Assembly: GCF_024181285.1 (NCBI RefSeq)
Contig: NZ_CP051201.1
Span: 806,001 to 870,000, forward strand
Origin: Treponema sp. OMZ 790
GTDB lineage: Bacteria > Spirochaetota > Spirochaetia > Treponematales > Treponemataceae
DNA: 64,000 nucleotides
Direction: 5' to 3'
Position numbers and translations under genes: made by a program. The notes under the pieces are model-generated. The model did not search any database. It saw nothing but the letters and a program-made list of their open reading frames with translations, and had not been told where the DNA came from. Shown here one piece after another: positions 28,007 through 37,649 of the stretch (position 1 is the first letter of the stretch; the number at the start of each line of letters is the position of its first letter).

Positions 28007-28942
28007 ATGGAATATGGAAAAGAACGGCCGCATAAAAATTTCTCGAATAAAAAAAGAAGCATAAAAAAAATCTTTATATTTTTTCTTTTGCTTTTATGTT
28101 TAATTTCAGCCGTTTATTTTTTATATATCTATAGAAAAAATTATGCGGGGATACCTTCGATGAAAGAAGTGTATGCCGACTGGTCCGAAAAAAATTACGA
28201 AAATGTATATCAAAAAACCGAGACCATTTTAAAAAGAAGAGCCTATGATGGAGAAGCTCTCGCTTTGAGAGGGTTTGCCGCTTATTATATCTTTGCCGAG
28301 CAAACCGATTTTTCCGTAAGCTATTCGTATTTAAACGATTCCATTTTGAATTTGAGACAGGCTCTTTACTGTGTTTCAAAGTCCCAGCAAGCTAAGATTG
28401 CTTATGTTTTGGGAAAAGCTTACTATCAAAAAGGTTATTATTATGCAGACCTTGCTCTAAAATATCTGGATATTGCATATAATTCAGGTGAAAAATTTAA
28501 GGACTTATCCGAGTTTAGAGGAATGTCGGCTTCCGTTTTGGGAGACCCGGAAAGAGCTATAGATGCGTTTACAGAGGCTCTTTCGGATAATCCTTCGGAT
28601 TTACTTTTTTTCGCTCTTGCGGAAAATTATGTTAAAATTTCGGATAAGCAAAATGCAAAGTTGTATTTATTCGAAACAATCGGTAAAACTAAAGATACAC
28701 TTTTAGAATTAAAATGCCGATACTTATTGGGTAGTTTATTTCTTGAAGAAAATAAGATAGAAGATGCATTAAAAGAATTTAATACTATCCTTGAAAAAGA
28801 TATGACATCTGCCGACGCTCATTACGGCTTGGGTGTTATATACGAACTTCAAGGAGATATGATAAAAGCTCGTGCCGAATGGCGGAAGGCTCTTAAATTT
28901 GATCCGCTTCATTCAAACACACGGGCTAAACTAAATTTATAA
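28007..28942 (+). CDS. Membrane-anchored TPR protein
   Basis: A 311-residue protein: a basic cytoplasmic head, one membrane helix (residues about 24-42, IFIFFLLLLCLISAVYFL), then a string of tetratricopeptide repeats. The clearest are near residues 175-200 (RGMSASVLGDPERAIDAFTEAL) and 260-300 (ADAHYGLGVIYELQGDMIKARAEW). It lies between rnpB and mreB, 17 bp before the mreB start. This suggests, without proof, a scaffold role in cell-wall or division complexes. Confidence 0.75.
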   Translation: MEYGKERPHKNFSNKKRSIKKIFIFFLLLLCLISAVYFLYIYRKNYAGIPSMKEVYADWSEKNYENVYQKTETILKRRAYDGEALALRGFAAYYIFAEQTDFSVSYSYLNDSILNLRQALYCVSKSQQAKIAYVLGKAYYQKGYYYADLALKYLDIAYNSGEKFKDLSEFRGMSASVLGDPERAIDAFTEALSDNPSDLLFFALAENYVKISDKQNAKLYLFETIGKTKDTLLELKCRYLLGSLFLEENKIEDALKEFNTILEKDMTSADAHYGLGVIYELQGDMIKARAEWRKALKFDPLHSNTRAKLNL

Positions 28943-28959
28943 AAACTTTGGGGGATTAG

Positions 28960-29994
28960 ATGGGCTTTTTTAAAAGATTTTCGACAGATATAGGAATAGA
29001 TTTGGGTACATGTAATACCATTATCTATGTTAACGGAAAGGGTATCGTTGTAAATGAACCATCGGTTGTTGCCGTTGAAAGAGGAACAAAAAGAGTTGTG
29101 GCTGTCGGTTCCGAAGCTAAAAGAATGCTTTGGAAGACTCCGGGAAATATTGTGGCTATCCGCCCTTTAAAAGACGGTGTTATTGCCGACATGGATACGA
29201 CCGAAAAAATGATTCGTTATTTCGTTTCTAAGATTTTACCCAAGCACCGCTTGATAAAGCCCAGAATGGTTATAGGTATTCCAAGCTGCATCACCGATGT
29301 TGAAAGCGGTGCAGTTTATGAAAGCGCCATGAAGGCAGGTGCCGGAGAGGTAAAAGTTTTGGAAGAATCCTTGGTTGCTGCAATAGGTGCAAATATTCCT
29401 ATTCATGAACCTGCAGGAAACATGGTTTGCGATATCGGCGGAGGTACTACCGAGGTTTCGGTTATTTCGCTTTGCGGTATGGTTGTAACAAACGCCATCC
29501 GCGTAGGAGGCGATGAGTTTGATCAAGCCATAATTAAGCATGTCCGCTCCGTTGACAACCTTATAATCGGAGAACAAACTGCCGAAAGGGTAAAGATCAG
29601 CATAGGAAATGCTTCTCCCGAAAAGACAATCGAAAAAGTTGAGATTAAGGGCACGGATGCCATAACCGGTCTTCCCCGCCGATTGGAAATTGACTCTGTT
29701 GAGGTGCGCGAAGCCTTAAAAGAACCCGTTACGCAGATTGTCGAAGAGATTAAAAGGACTTTAGCTCAAACTCCGCCTGAACTTACGGCCGATATTGTTG
29801 AAAGAGGTATTGTAATGACGGGAGGCGGCTCCTTATTAAAAGGCCTTCCTAAACTTATAGCTAAAGAAGCCCGTGTTCCGGTAATTTTGGCCGAAAATCC
29901 TATGGACTGCGTTGCAATAGGCGCCGGAAGATATTATGAAGTATTTAGAGATATGACTGTTGACCGCAGCCTATATGACAGCTTAAATAACTAA
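28960..29994 (+). CDS. mreB: Rod-shape protein MreB
   Basis: A 344-residue actin-family protein with all MreB blocks: [37 protein letters not shown], the phosphate-2 loop [24 protein letters not shown] and [12 protein letters not shown]. It forms the membrane-associated filament that guides peptidoglycan insertion. It is first in the mreB-mreC-mreD-mrdA-rodA unit, whose spacing (9 bp or less, or overlaps) implies one transcript. Confidence 0.98.
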   Translation: MGFFKRFSTDIGIDLGTCNTIIYVNGKGIVVNEPSVVAVERGTKRVVAVGSEAKRMLWKTPGNIVAIRPLKDGVIADMDTTEKMIRYFVSKILPKHRLIKPRMVIGIPSCITDVESGAVYESAMKAGAGEVKVLEESLVAAIGANIPIHEPAGNMVCDIGGGTTEVSVISLCGMVVTNAIRVGGDEFDQAIIKHVRSVDNLIIGEQTAERVKISIGNASPEKTIEKVEIKGTDAITGLPRRLEIDSVEVREALKEPVTQIVEEIKRTLAQTPPELTADIVERGIVMTGGGSLLKGLPKLIAKEARVPVILAENPMDCVAIGAGRYYEVFRDMTVDRSLYDSLNN

Positions 29995-30003
29995 GACGAG
30001 CTC

Positions 30004-30867
30004 ATGAAGAAAAAACTTTCGTTTAAACTGAATCTTGAAGTTTTTCTTTTGATTTTATTTCTTCTCATCTCATCTATTTTTATGGCTTTTTCCGGAGGCT
30101 CCTTTATTTTGGATTTTAAGCAGTTGGCTTTTTCGGTAACTGCCGGAACGGAAAAGGCTGTTTATAATGTTTCCTCCTTTGTTGGTGAAAGCGTTTCTTC
30201 CGTAAGAGAGTTATGGGATCTAAAAGAAAAATACAATGAGCTTACAAAGCAGCTTGAAAAGTATGAACTTTTAGAGCGTTCCAATGCCGACATAAAAAGA
30301 GAAAATAACGAACTGCGTACTCTTCTCAAGTTTACGGATACAATTCAAATTGCAAATATACCGGCAGAGATAATAGGCTATGATCCGAATACTCTTTATT
30401 CCGGAATGATAATTAACAGGGGCGCAAAACACGGAGTCAGAAAAGACATGCCTGTTATAGCTTTTCAAAACGGTAACATGGCTCTTGTAGGAAAGATATT
30501 ACAGGTAGGAAGAGGCTCTTCGATGATTATTCCTATCTATGACTATCAGTGCCATGTTGCAGCTAAAGTAGATTTGGTAAAACACCGCGGCATTGTAAGC
30601 GGTCAAGGCTCGGATGATTCTCCGCTGATTATGAAATACATCAAAAAAAGGGCAGGGGATGATATTAAGATAGGAGATAAAATAATTACATCCGGTTTTG
30701 ATGATTCTTCTATTTTTCCAAAGAATATTCCTATAGGTTTTGTTTCTAAAATAAAAGCTCTTGATTATGAGACATCGCTCGAACTTTATATAAATCCTAT
30801 AATAGACTTTTCTTGTTTGGAATATGTTTTTGTTTTGGATACTTCAAAAATGGAAAAGGAGTTTTAA
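30004..30867 (+). CDS. mreC: Rod-shape protein MreC
   Basis: A 287-residue protein: an N-terminal membrane helix (residues about 10-30), a coiled coil (residues about 65-105), then the two beta domains of MreC (AEIIGYDPNTLYSGMIINRGAKHGVRKDMPV, IPIYDYQCHVAAKV, IKIGDKIITSGFD). It links MreB to the periplasmic synthases, in particular PBP2. It lies 9 bp after mreB. Confidence 0.93.
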   Translation: MKKKLSFKLNLEVFLLILFLLISSIFMAFSGGSFILDFKQLAFSVTAGTEKAVYNVSSFVGESVSSVRELWDLKEKYNELTKQLEKYELLERSNADIKRENNELRTLLKFTDTIQIANIPAEIIGYDPNTLYSGMIINRGAKHGVRKDMPVIAFQNGNMALVGKILQVGRGSSMIIPIYDYQCHVAAKVDLVKHRGIVSGQGSDDSPLIMKYIKKRAGDDIKIGDKIITSGFDDSSIFPKNIPIGFVSKIKALDYETSLELYINPIIDFSCLEYVFVLDTSKMEKEF

Positions 30868-30869
30868 TA

Positions 30870-31379
30870 ATGAGAAAAGTTATTTTGTGGACTTCTTTAA
30901 GCGTTTTTTTTATAACCTTGCTTCAAACGGCCGTTTTTTCGCATATATCGTTTTTTACGGTTTTGCCGGATTTGGTTTTGCTTACGGTTATTTATATAGC
31001 AATTTCAAACGGCTCCCTTTCAGGTTTGATTTGCGGGTTTATCGCAGGTCTTTTGGCTGATTTTTTATCTGCTTCTCCTATCGGGCTTCATTCGTTTATT
31101 TTTACCTTGACAGGATATATCGTAGGAAAATTTTACGGGATTTACAATTTAAATAAGATTATTTTTCCTTGCGTATTAGGAGGTTTGGCTTTTTTATCTA
31201 AGGTCTTACTTCTATTTATCTTAAAACTGCTTTTCGGACAGAATATTCATACATACAATGTTTTTTCGCTTAACTTTGCCATAGAGTCTGCCGTAAACAT
31301 TCTTTTTGCTCCCTTGGTATTTTTATTTTTTAATCTCTTTCCTCAAGCCTTTAAATCAAAGGAGTACGGCACCATATGA
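30870..31379 (+). CDS. mreD: Rod-shape protein MreD
   Basis: A 169-residue, five-to-six-helix membrane protein. The ATG at 30870 is 2 bp after the mreC stop, with AAGGAG just upstream, which rules out a longer reading that overlaps mreC. Typical MreD residues are LPDLVLLTVIYIAI and GFIAGLLADFLSASPIGLH. It overlaps the mrdA start by 4 bp (ATGA). Confidence 0.9.
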   Translation: MRKVILWTSLSVFFITLLQTAVFSHISFFTVLPDLVLLTVIYIAISNGSLSGLICGFIAGLLADFLSASPIGLHSFIFTLTGYIVGKFYGIYNLNKIIFPCVLGGLAFLSKVLLLFILKLLFGQNIHTYNVFSLNFAIESAVNILFAPLVFLFFNLFPQAFKSKEYGTI

Positions 31380-33235
31380 AAAATAGCGAAGATAGTTTTA
31401 ATTCACGGCTTAGGTTATTTTCAATTTTTGTATTTTTAATTTTAATAGCTTATACCTGTAAACTTTTTTCGATGCAGATAATTCATGGGGATCAGTTTAA
31501 GAAAAAATCTCAAAACATTTCAAAACGTACAACCGTTATACCGGCTCAGCGGGGGGAAATTTTTGATAGGGAGGCAAACACTCCGATGGTTTTAAATATC
31601 GATTCCTTTGCAGTTGATATTGTGCCGGGAGAAGTTCCCCGTCAGGAATTTGATACGATAATAAACAGTTTAAGTTCAATATTGAAAATTCCTGTTTCAC
31701 AAATAGAAAAAAAACTACCGCTAAATGTAAGAAGAGATTTTAGATCGATAGAAATAAAATCCAATGTTGATTATAGCACAATCGTACAAGTTGCGGAGAA
31801 TATAGATTCCCTTCCCGGAGTTTCATGGCATTCAAAGCCGGTCAGAAATTACGTAGATACCCGATCTTTTTCTCACATTATAGGGTACGTGGGGGATATT
31901 ACTTCCGATGAATTGACTCGGTTTTATAATAAAGGATATACTTCAAACAGTATAATAGGCAAGGCCGGAATCGAAAAACAATATGACGAAATTTTACGCG
32001 GTACCGATGGGGTTGAATACCGGACTGTAGATGCCAAGGGCCGATATATAGAAAATACTACTGTTGTTACACAACCCAAGATGGGAAATAATCTTGTTCT
32101 TACCATCGATAAGAGAATTCAAAAACTTGCAGAAGAGGCTTTGGGGCCTAGGATAGGTGCTGCTGTAGTATTGAAGCCTGCATCAGGAGAAGTTCTTGCA
32201 ATGGTTTCCTATCCTTTTTTTGATCAAAATATTTTCGGTAAAGAAATCACAAGCTCTCTTGCGAAAGAGCTGTTTGAAAATCCGAATAATCCGCTTTTGA
32301 ACAGAGCTATAGATGCTTCTTATCCTCCTGCTTCAACTTTTAAAGTTATAATGAACTCGGCTATATTGAACGAAAAAGTTTTTTCTTCAGAGACAACGGT
32401 TCCTTGTTTGGGAGAAATTGAATACGGAAACCGTGTCTTCCGCTGTCATATCCGAAAGCCCGGTCACGGAAAACTGGCATTAAATGAAGCTTTGGCAAAG
32501 TCCTGTGATGTTTATTATTGGACAGTCTGCCGCGATTACTTGGGTGTTGAAAAAATTGTAGATTATGCAAAAAAGTTCGGTCTTGGGCAACCCACAGAGA
32601 TCGATTTGCCGAAAAGCTCATCATTTGAGGGGTTTGTTCCTTCTCCTAAATGGAAGGAACGCCGGTTTCATGAAAAATGGCTTAATGGGGACACAATGAA
32701 TATGTCCATAGGGCAGGGCTTTACAACTGCGACCCCATTACAGGTTGCAAATATGGCCTGCATGGTTATAAATAACGGAATAATCTATAAACCCCACCTT
32801 TTAAAAGAAGTAAGAGATCCTTCAACCGGTGAGGTGATAGAAACAATTAAACCTGAAATTCTTCATAAAGAAAATATCAGCAAAGAGGTTTTTGCTCAAG
32901 TAAGGTATGCTATGAATCTTGTTACAATTCAAGGAGAAGCCAGATATCCTATGAAAAATCCAATGTTCCGTTTTGCAGGTAAAACGGGAACTGCCGAAGT
33001 CGGCTTACAGGATAGATGGCATTCATGGATGGTTGCCTATGGCCCTTATGATGCTCCTCCTGAAGATATGATGGTTGTTTGTGTTATAGTTGAAGCTGTG
33101 AACGAGTGGGAGTGGTGGGCTCCATATGCAGCCAATATAATTTTACATGGGGCTCTTGCAAATCAAACCTATGATGAAACTATTGAATATTTGGGATTTA
33201 AATCTCTTCCTGCTGTTAGAAGGAGGAGTGAATGA
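31376..33235 (+). CDS. mrdA: Penicillin-binding protein 2 (elongation transpeptidase)
   Basis: A 619-residue protein with a membrane anchor at residues about 15-33, a pedestal domain (RGEIFDREAN) and a transpeptidase domain. The active-site motifs are STFK with the nucleophile near residue 320, SCD near residue 380 and KTGTAE near residue 536. It crosslinks peptidoglycan during side-wall growth with RodA, whose gene overlaps by 4 bp. It has an intact set of catalytic motifs. Confidence 0.96.
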   Translation: MKNSEDSFNSRLRLFSIFVFLILIAYTCKLFSMQIIHGDQFKKKSQNISKRTTVIPAQRGEIFDREANTPMVLNIDSFAVDIVPGEVPRQEFDTIINSLSSILKIPVSQIEKKLPLNVRRDFRSIEIKSNVDYSTIVQVAENIDSLPGVSWHSKPVRNYVDTRSFSHIIGYVGDITSDELTRFYNKGYTSNSIIGKAGIEKQYDEILRGTDGVEYRTVDAKGRYIENTTVVTQPKMGNNLVLTIDKRIQKLAEEALGPRIGAAVVLKPASGEVLAMVSYPFFDQNIFGKEITSSLAKELFENPNNPLLNRAIDASYPPASTFKVIMNSAILNEKVFSSETTVPCLGEIEYGNRVFRCHIRKPGHGKLALNEALAKSCDVYYWTVCRDYLGVEKIVDYAKKFGLGQPTEIDLPKSSSFEGFVPSPKWKERRFHEKWLNGDTMNMSIGQGFTTATPLQVANMACMVINNGIIYKPHLLKEVRDPSTGEVIETIKPEILHKENISKEVFAQVRYAMNLVTIQGEARYPMKNPMFRFAGKTGTAEVGLQDRWHSWMVAYGPYDAPPEDMMVVCVIVEAVNEWEWWAPYAANIILHGALANQTYDETIEYLGFKSLPAVRRRSE

Positions 33236-34533
33236 ACATACGTAAGATCACAAACTTTGATTATTTACTCTTTTTAGCCGTTGTTATTTTGTCGTTTATA
33301 GGTATACTTTTTATTTATTCTTCGGGTGTAAATTCGAGCGGCGAACTTGTCTCTACAGAATATACTAAGCAGATTTTATGGGCCTGTACGGGTATCGTTT
33401 TACTTTTACTTTCATGTATTTATGATTACAGGCGGATAAAAGACAGAACCTTTTTAATTTATATATTGGGAATAGTTTTACTCCTTTATACGGCTATTTT
33501 CGGAACCGTAAGGCATAATGCAAGGAGCTGGATAGGTTTTAAAAATCTGGGTATACAACCTTCGGAATTTATAAAATTGATTTTTATTCTTTTTTTGGCC
33601 TATTATTTGGAAAAGTCTCAAAATGAAGAGCCTCTTAGGCGTTTTATAAAGGCAATGGCAATAATGTTTATTCCTGTTGCCCTTATTTTAAAACAGCCCG
33701 ACCTTGGAACTGCAAGCGTATATATTCCGATTTTTTTAATAATGTGTTTTATAGCCGGAATCCCTTTACGCTTTATTTTATATATATTTTTTCTCGGAAT
33801 TTTAACTATCGTTTTTACTTTAATGCCTTTGTGGGAAGAAGTTATTTTAAAGACAAGCCATATAATGGCCGGCTTATTAAAACGTTCGCAAATCTCGCTT
33901 ATTATTTTATTCGGTATGGGAATTTCGACCGTTGTTGCCATGATAGGTAATGTACTACTAAAGAAAAGATATTATTATTGGATAGCCTATGTTCTTTCCC
34001 TGGTTACCATAGCATTTGCAGGTTCGATAGTCGGGGTAAGAGCTCTAAAAGAATATCAAATGATGCGTCTGATTATTTTTTTGGATCCCGAAGTAGACCC
34101 GTTAAAGCACGGATGGAATATAATTCAGTCCATCACTGCAATCGGTTCAGGCGGATTAACCGGACGCGGTTATCTTATGGGCACTCAAAGCCATTATAGA
34201 TATTTACCTGAACAAAGTACCGACTTTATATTCAGTATTTTATCGGAAGAATGGGGATTTTTGGGAGGCCTTTTTGTTTTTATTTTGTACAGTATAGTCT
34301 TTTTTAGATTTTTTCTTTCGATCAAGCGCTGTGACGATCTTTTTGGCAAACTGATTGTTTCAGGTATCTTGGCAATGTTCTTTTTTCATTTTTTTGTGAA
34401 TGTGGGAATGGTAATGGGTATAATGCCTATCACAGGTATCCCCCTCTTGTTTTTATCCTACGGAGGCTCCTCCCTTTGGACAGCCATGATTTCCGTCGGT
34501 GTTGTCATCGGAATAAATTTGCGGCAATTGTAG
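33232..34533 (+). CDS. rodA: Peptidoglycan glycosyltransferase RodA (SEDS family)
   Basis: A 433-residue SEDS membrane protein with about ten helices. Signatures: IQPSEFIKLIFILFLAYYL near residue 105, the KQPDLGTASVYIPIFLIM block with the catalytic aspartate, then RYLPEQSTDFIFSILSEEWGF and ITGIPLLFLSYGGSSLWTAM. It polymerises lipid II in the elongasome. It is longer than many RodA proteins because of an extra loop around residues 200-260. It ends the mre operon. Confidence 0.95.
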   Translation: MNIRKITNFDYLLFLAVVILSFIGILFIYSSGVNSSGELVSTEYTKQILWACTGIVLLLLSCIYDYRRIKDRTFLIYILGIVLLLYTAIFGTVRHNARSWIGFKNLGIQPSEFIKLIFILFLAYYLEKSQNEEPLRRFIKAMAIMFIPVALILKQPDLGTASVYIPIFLIMCFIAGIPLRFILYIFFLGILTIVFTLMPLWEEVILKTSHIMAGLLKRSQISLIILFGMGISTVVAMIGNVLLKKRYYYWIAYVLSLVTIAFAGSIVGVRALKEYQMMRLIIFLDPEVDPLKHGWNIIQSITAIGSGGLTGRGYLMGTQSHYRYLPEQSTDFIFSILSEEWGFLGGLFVFILYSIVFFRFFLSIKRCDDLFGKLIVSGILAMFFFHFFVNVGMVMGIMPITGIPLLFLSYGGSSLWTAMISVGVVIGINLRQL

Positions 34534-34559
34534 AAAAATTAAAAATACTAAAAAAAGTA

Positions 34560-34588
34560 TTGACAAAAGGCGGCCTAGGTGCTAGATT
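34560..34588 (+). promoter_or_regulatory. Predicted promoter of the small gene pair
   Basis: TTGACA (34560-34565) and TAGATT (34583-34588) with a 17-bp spacer. The ribosome site AAGGAG stands upstream of the ATG at 34609. Confidence 0.55.
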
Positions 34589-34608
34589 AAAATTAAGGAG
34601 AAAAAACT

Positions 34609-34785
34609 ATGGATTATTCACAATTTAAACCGATAAAGCCTACAATACTACGCAACCCTGAAACAATAGCGTATTTTTGTAAATGTCAAATGAATCCTCC
34701 TACCGAAGAGCAAAAAGAAGCCGCCAGAAAATCCGTAGAACAATACAGCCGATTCTGGGAAGAATTGAATAATGAGCAAGATTGA
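34609..34785 (+). CDS. Small hypothetical protein (58 aa), upstream partner of GNAT-like gene
   Basis: A 58-residue reading frame with its own promoter and a clear AAGGAG site 9 bases before the ATG. It has two cysteines in FCKCQMN and a charged helical C-terminus (EEQKEAARKSVEQYSRFWEEL). It overlaps the next gene by 14 bp. The layout, a short first gene overlapping an acetyltransferase-like second gene, resembles toxin-antitoxin operons, but the protein has no ribbon-helix-helix pattern, so this remains a guess. Confidence 0.6.
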   Translation: MDYSQFKPIKPTILRNPETIAYFCKCQMNPPTEEQKEAARKSVEQYSRFWEELNNEQD

Positions 34786-35341
34786 CGTATCAAAGCATCT
34801 TTCGGATTTTAAAATTGCTATTTTAAATAGTAAAACCGATGTATCTAATTTTATCTCAGAATACGGCATGTATACCGGCTTTATAAACTCCGCAAGCAGT
34901 TCCGGATCTTCCTTAGCTCTGGAATACGATAAATATGGTGTTGCTAAAACATATCTCATTTATCGAAAAGATGATATAGAAAAGAAAAACATCTGTGCTT
35001 ATTTTTCTATAGGCCCCGATATGATAAGCTTCTATAGCGAAAATAGGCCCGATCATGTACCAACTCATATTGATACTGCAGGAGCTATAAAAATACACTA
35101 CCTCGCCTCATCTTTAGACTTTGCAGAAAAATACAGTCATATAGTAAAATTTATCGTATCTATTGTTAAAAATTTAATAACAAAAATTTTAAATAAAAAT
35201 CTTAATATCCGCTATATAGCCCTTGATGCTGATGACCAGTCCGGCAATAAGGATATTGTAAAAATCTATAAAAATGCAGGTTTTTATGTTGCAGGAAAAA
35301 GTTTTGAATTGGACTATATGATATACGATATTTATAGTTAA
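34772..35341 (+). CDS. GNAT-like acetyltransferase, hypothetical
   Basis: A 189-residue protein. The C-terminal half has a GNAT-like layout: a strand (NLNIRYIALDADD) followed by a helix and a strand (KIYKNAGFYVAGKSFELDYMIYDI), as in N-acetyltransferase motifs A and B. The central acetyl-CoA loop is not well conserved, so the fold call is tentative. It overlaps the upstream 58-residue gene by 14 bp and is followed by a terminator shared with the convergent tRNA gene. Confidence 0.5.
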   Translation: MSKIDVSKHLSDFKIAILNSKTDVSNFISEYGMYTGFINSASSSGSSLALEYDKYGVAKTYLIYRKDDIEKKNICAYFSIGPDMISFYSENRPDHVPTHIDTAGAIKIHYLASSLDFAEKYSHIVKFIVSIVKNLITKILNKNLNIRYIALDADDQSGNKDIVKIYKNAGFYVAGKSFELDYMIYDIYS

Positions 35342-35362
35342 GTTCGTTTTGTATTTGCATAA

Positions 35363-35388
35363 AAAAGGCACTCAAAAGAGTGCCTTTT
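35363..35388. terminator. Bidirectional terminator hairpin
   Basis: AAAAGGCACTC (35363-35373) pairs perfectly with GAGTGCCTTTT (35378-35388) around an AAAA loop. A and T runs on both sides let it serve the GNAT-like gene on the plus strand and tRNA-fMet on the minus strand. Confidence 0.85.
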
Positions 35389-35396
35389 AATTTGGT

Positions 35397-35469
35397 TAGC
35401 AGGGAGAGGACTCGAACCTCCGACCTCCGGGTTATGAGCCCGACGAGCTGCCAACTGCTCTACCCTGCG
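35397..35469 (-). tRNA. tRNA-fMet (initiator, anticodon CAT)
   Basis: On the minus strand the acceptor CGCAGGG faces CCCTGCT, leaving position 1 (C) opposite T, unpaired as in initiators. The anticodon arm CGGG-CTCATAA-CCCG has the three G-C pairs of initiator tRNA and anticodon CAT. The T arm reads GGAGG-TTCGAGT-CCTCT. CCA is not encoded. Confidence 0.9.
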
Positions 35470-35521
35470 ATGTGGGGCAGAGTATAGCATATAAACATCA
35501 TTATGTCAAGTCTTTTTTAAC

Positions 35522-36517
35522 TTATTTTGTTAAATTTCTGATTTTATCGTACCAATCATCCGTGGTTTTAACGAGCTTGGTCTTTTCCGTATATTTGGGA
35601 TACATGCCCTTCTTGTTCGAGTCTTTTATTTTAAAAATACCGGGGTTGTTTGCCGTTTTTTCGGATATAAGGGCTTCCTGTATTTTTTTCTGTTCATCAG
35701 CGGAAAGGGTATCGGTATTCATGACTATCGGGGCATTTAAGACCGGAATAGATTGAATTACGGTAATTTCGCTTCCGGGGAATTTTCCGAAGGGATCGAC
35801 AGCCCCTTCAACAACCTTATAGGAGGCTCCTGTCTGATAGGCTTCCCCTTCAATCAAATCATATACGCCTATTGTTTGCGGAATTGCAAAGGCTGCCGCA
35901 TCAGCATCTTTTCTAAAAAGGTTAACTTGAGAACCTTGATGAGAGCCTGCAAATAAGACCTTTGGAAAAATTGATGTGTTATGAATAAGCTCGTCGGTAT
36001 TGTTTACCCCGAATTTTTTTACAAGCAGGGTTGCAGGAATTACAAATCCCGATGTAGAACTTGTCGAAACAAATGAAATATTTTTTCCTTTTAAAAGGGT
36101 CAAGTCATAATCGTTCCCGTTTTTGTATTTATTGGCATCTTCCGTTCTGACTGCTATAAAACTATAGTACAAAGCATCTTCTAGTGTACCGCTTGGTCCC
36201 GAATTGGTTGCTGCCGGAATGATGGCAGGATTTCTTTTATGGGCATTTATGTAGCCTTCGGCACCGATATAGGCCATGTCTGCATTGCCGGATATAATCG
36301 CTTCTAGTGCGATATTGTAATCTGTTGTCGTTTTTATTTCGACAGGACGGCCTACAGCTTCGCTTATGATTTCCATAAAAGCTTCTCTTGCATCCTTCAT
36401 AGCCTCACTCGATTCGTTTGGTAAAAATACCATTGTAAGGGGCTTTTGAGCCTTGTCCTTAGTACAACCGAAAAATAGGCATGAAGCCAGTAAACATAGT
36501 ATAATCTTGTGTTTCAT
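35522..36517 (-). CDS. PhnD-like ABC transporter substrate-binding lipoprotein
   Basis: A 331-residue protein with a lipoprotein signal (MKHKIILCLLASCLFFGC). The mature part matches phosphate/phosphite/phosphonate binding proteins: LTMVFLPNESSEAM, YNIALEAIISGNADMAYIG, ISFVSTSSTSGFVIPATLL and DADAAAFAIPQ. The start at 36517 is chosen because GGAG lies 6 bases upstream; a start 12 bases earlier has no site. No permease or ATPase gene is adjacent, so it is an orphan binding protein or works with a transporter elsewhere. The ligand is uncertain. Confidence 0.8.
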   Translation of the reverse strand: MKHKIILCLLASCLFFGCTKDKAQKPLTMVFLPNESSEAMKDAREAFMEIISEAVGRPVEIKTTTDYNIALEAIISGNADMAYIGAEGYINAHKRNPAIIPAATNSGPSGTLEDALYYSFIAVRTEDANKYKNGNDYDLTLLKGKNISFVSTSSTSGFVIPATLLVKKFGVNNTDELIHNTSIFPKVLFAGSHQGSQVNLFRKDADAAAFAIPQTIGVYDLIEGEAYQTGASYKVVEGAVDPFGKFPGSEITVIQSIPVLNAPIVMNTDTLSADEQKKIQEALISEKTANNPGIFKIKDSNKKGMYPKYTEKTKLVKTTDDWYDKIRNLTK

Positions 36518-36593
36518 AAAATTCTCCATGCCCGCATTCTATCATATAATCGAATAATATGCTATACTTATATTATATTGTGGGAGGACGGGT

Positions 36594-37649
36594 ATGAAAA
36601 TAACAACAACCGAATTCGGAACTTTTTCAAACGGAAAAAAAGCATTATTGTTTACAATTTTTAACGGAAAGATGATGTTGTGTTGTACTAATTACGGATG
36701 CTGTATTACGGGTATTCTTTTGCCTTCAAAAACCGGAGGCTTTGATGATGTTATTTTAGGATATTCGACTTTTATAGGCTATGTTAATAATTTTCCCCAT
36801 TTCGGATCCTTCGTAGGCAGATATGCAGGCCGGATTTCAAATGCGGAATTTACATTAGGGAATCAGCAGTATCTTTTGACTCAAAATGACGGTGGAAAGC
36901 ACTGTTTGCACGGCGGTTATCCGTCTTACGATAAAGTGCTGTACGAAGCCCAAACCTTTAAAAATAGTCAAGAAGCAGGAGTGTTGTTTTCCCGTATTTC
37001 TCCTGATGGAGAACAAGGTTTTCCCGGGAATTTACAGATTGACGTAAGTTATTCGCTTACACCTGACAATGAGATTATTATAAGATATAAAGCCGTGTCG
37101 GATAAGACTACTCCCGTTAATTTTACCAATCACAGTTATTTTAACTTAAATCCTGCCGGAATGCAGTCGAACGGTTCATATGTTTCGGTTTTAAACCATG
37201 AACTTCAAATATTCTCGGAACAATATCTTGAAACCAATCAAGAGCTTATTCCCAGCGGTAAATTCTTAAATGTAGAAAATACGGGATACGACTTTAGAAA
37301 GCCGAGGCTTTTAAGCGAAGGAGTGCAGGAAATAGGAGGAAGTTTTGACAATACATGGATTATAAAAAAAGAGGTAAGCGATCGAAAAACTTTGGCTGCA
37401 ATAGTGAAAGAACCTGTGACAAAAAGGACTTTGACGGTTTACTCAACACAGCCTGCCCTTATAATGTACACCGGAGGTTTTTTAGAAAACGAATTAGGTA
37501 AAAACGGAGATGTGTACAATAAATTTGCCGGACTCTGTCTTGAAAGTCAGGCCTTTCCCGATTCTGTTCATCAGCCTCATTTTCCCAATACGGTGATAAA
37601 ACCGGGTGAAGTTTATGAGCATGAAACTCTTTGGCATTTTGCGTTTTAA
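36594..37649 (+). CDS. galM: Aldose 1-epimerase
   Basis: A 351-residue galactose mutarotase. Conserved segments: FVGRYAGRISNAEF, KHCLHGG with a substrate histidine, VNFTNHSYFNL with the catalytic-region histidine, and GLCLESQAFPDSVHQPHFPN with the catalytic glutamate. It interconverts alpha and beta anomers of hexoses in the cytoplasm. It has a GGGAGG ribosome site. The end overlaps the convergent barrel gene by 4 bp. Confidence 0.93.
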   Translation: MKITTTEFGTFSNGKKALLFTIFNGKMMLCCTNYGCCITGILLPSKTGGFDDVILGYSTFIGYVNNFPHFGSFVGRYAGRISNAEFTLGNQQYLLTQNDGGKHCLHGGYPSYDKVLYEAQTFKNSQEAGVLFSRISPDGEQGFPGNLQIDVSYSLTPDNEIIIRYKAVSDKTTPVNFTNHSYFNLNPAGMQSNGSYVSVLNHELQIFSEQYLETNQELIPSGKFLNVENTGYDFRKPRLLSEGVQEIGGSFDNTWIIKKEVSDRKTLAAIVKEPVTKRTLTVYSTQPALIMYTGGFLENELGKNGDVYNKFAGLCLESQAFPDSVHQPHFPNTVIKPGEVYEHETLWHFAF

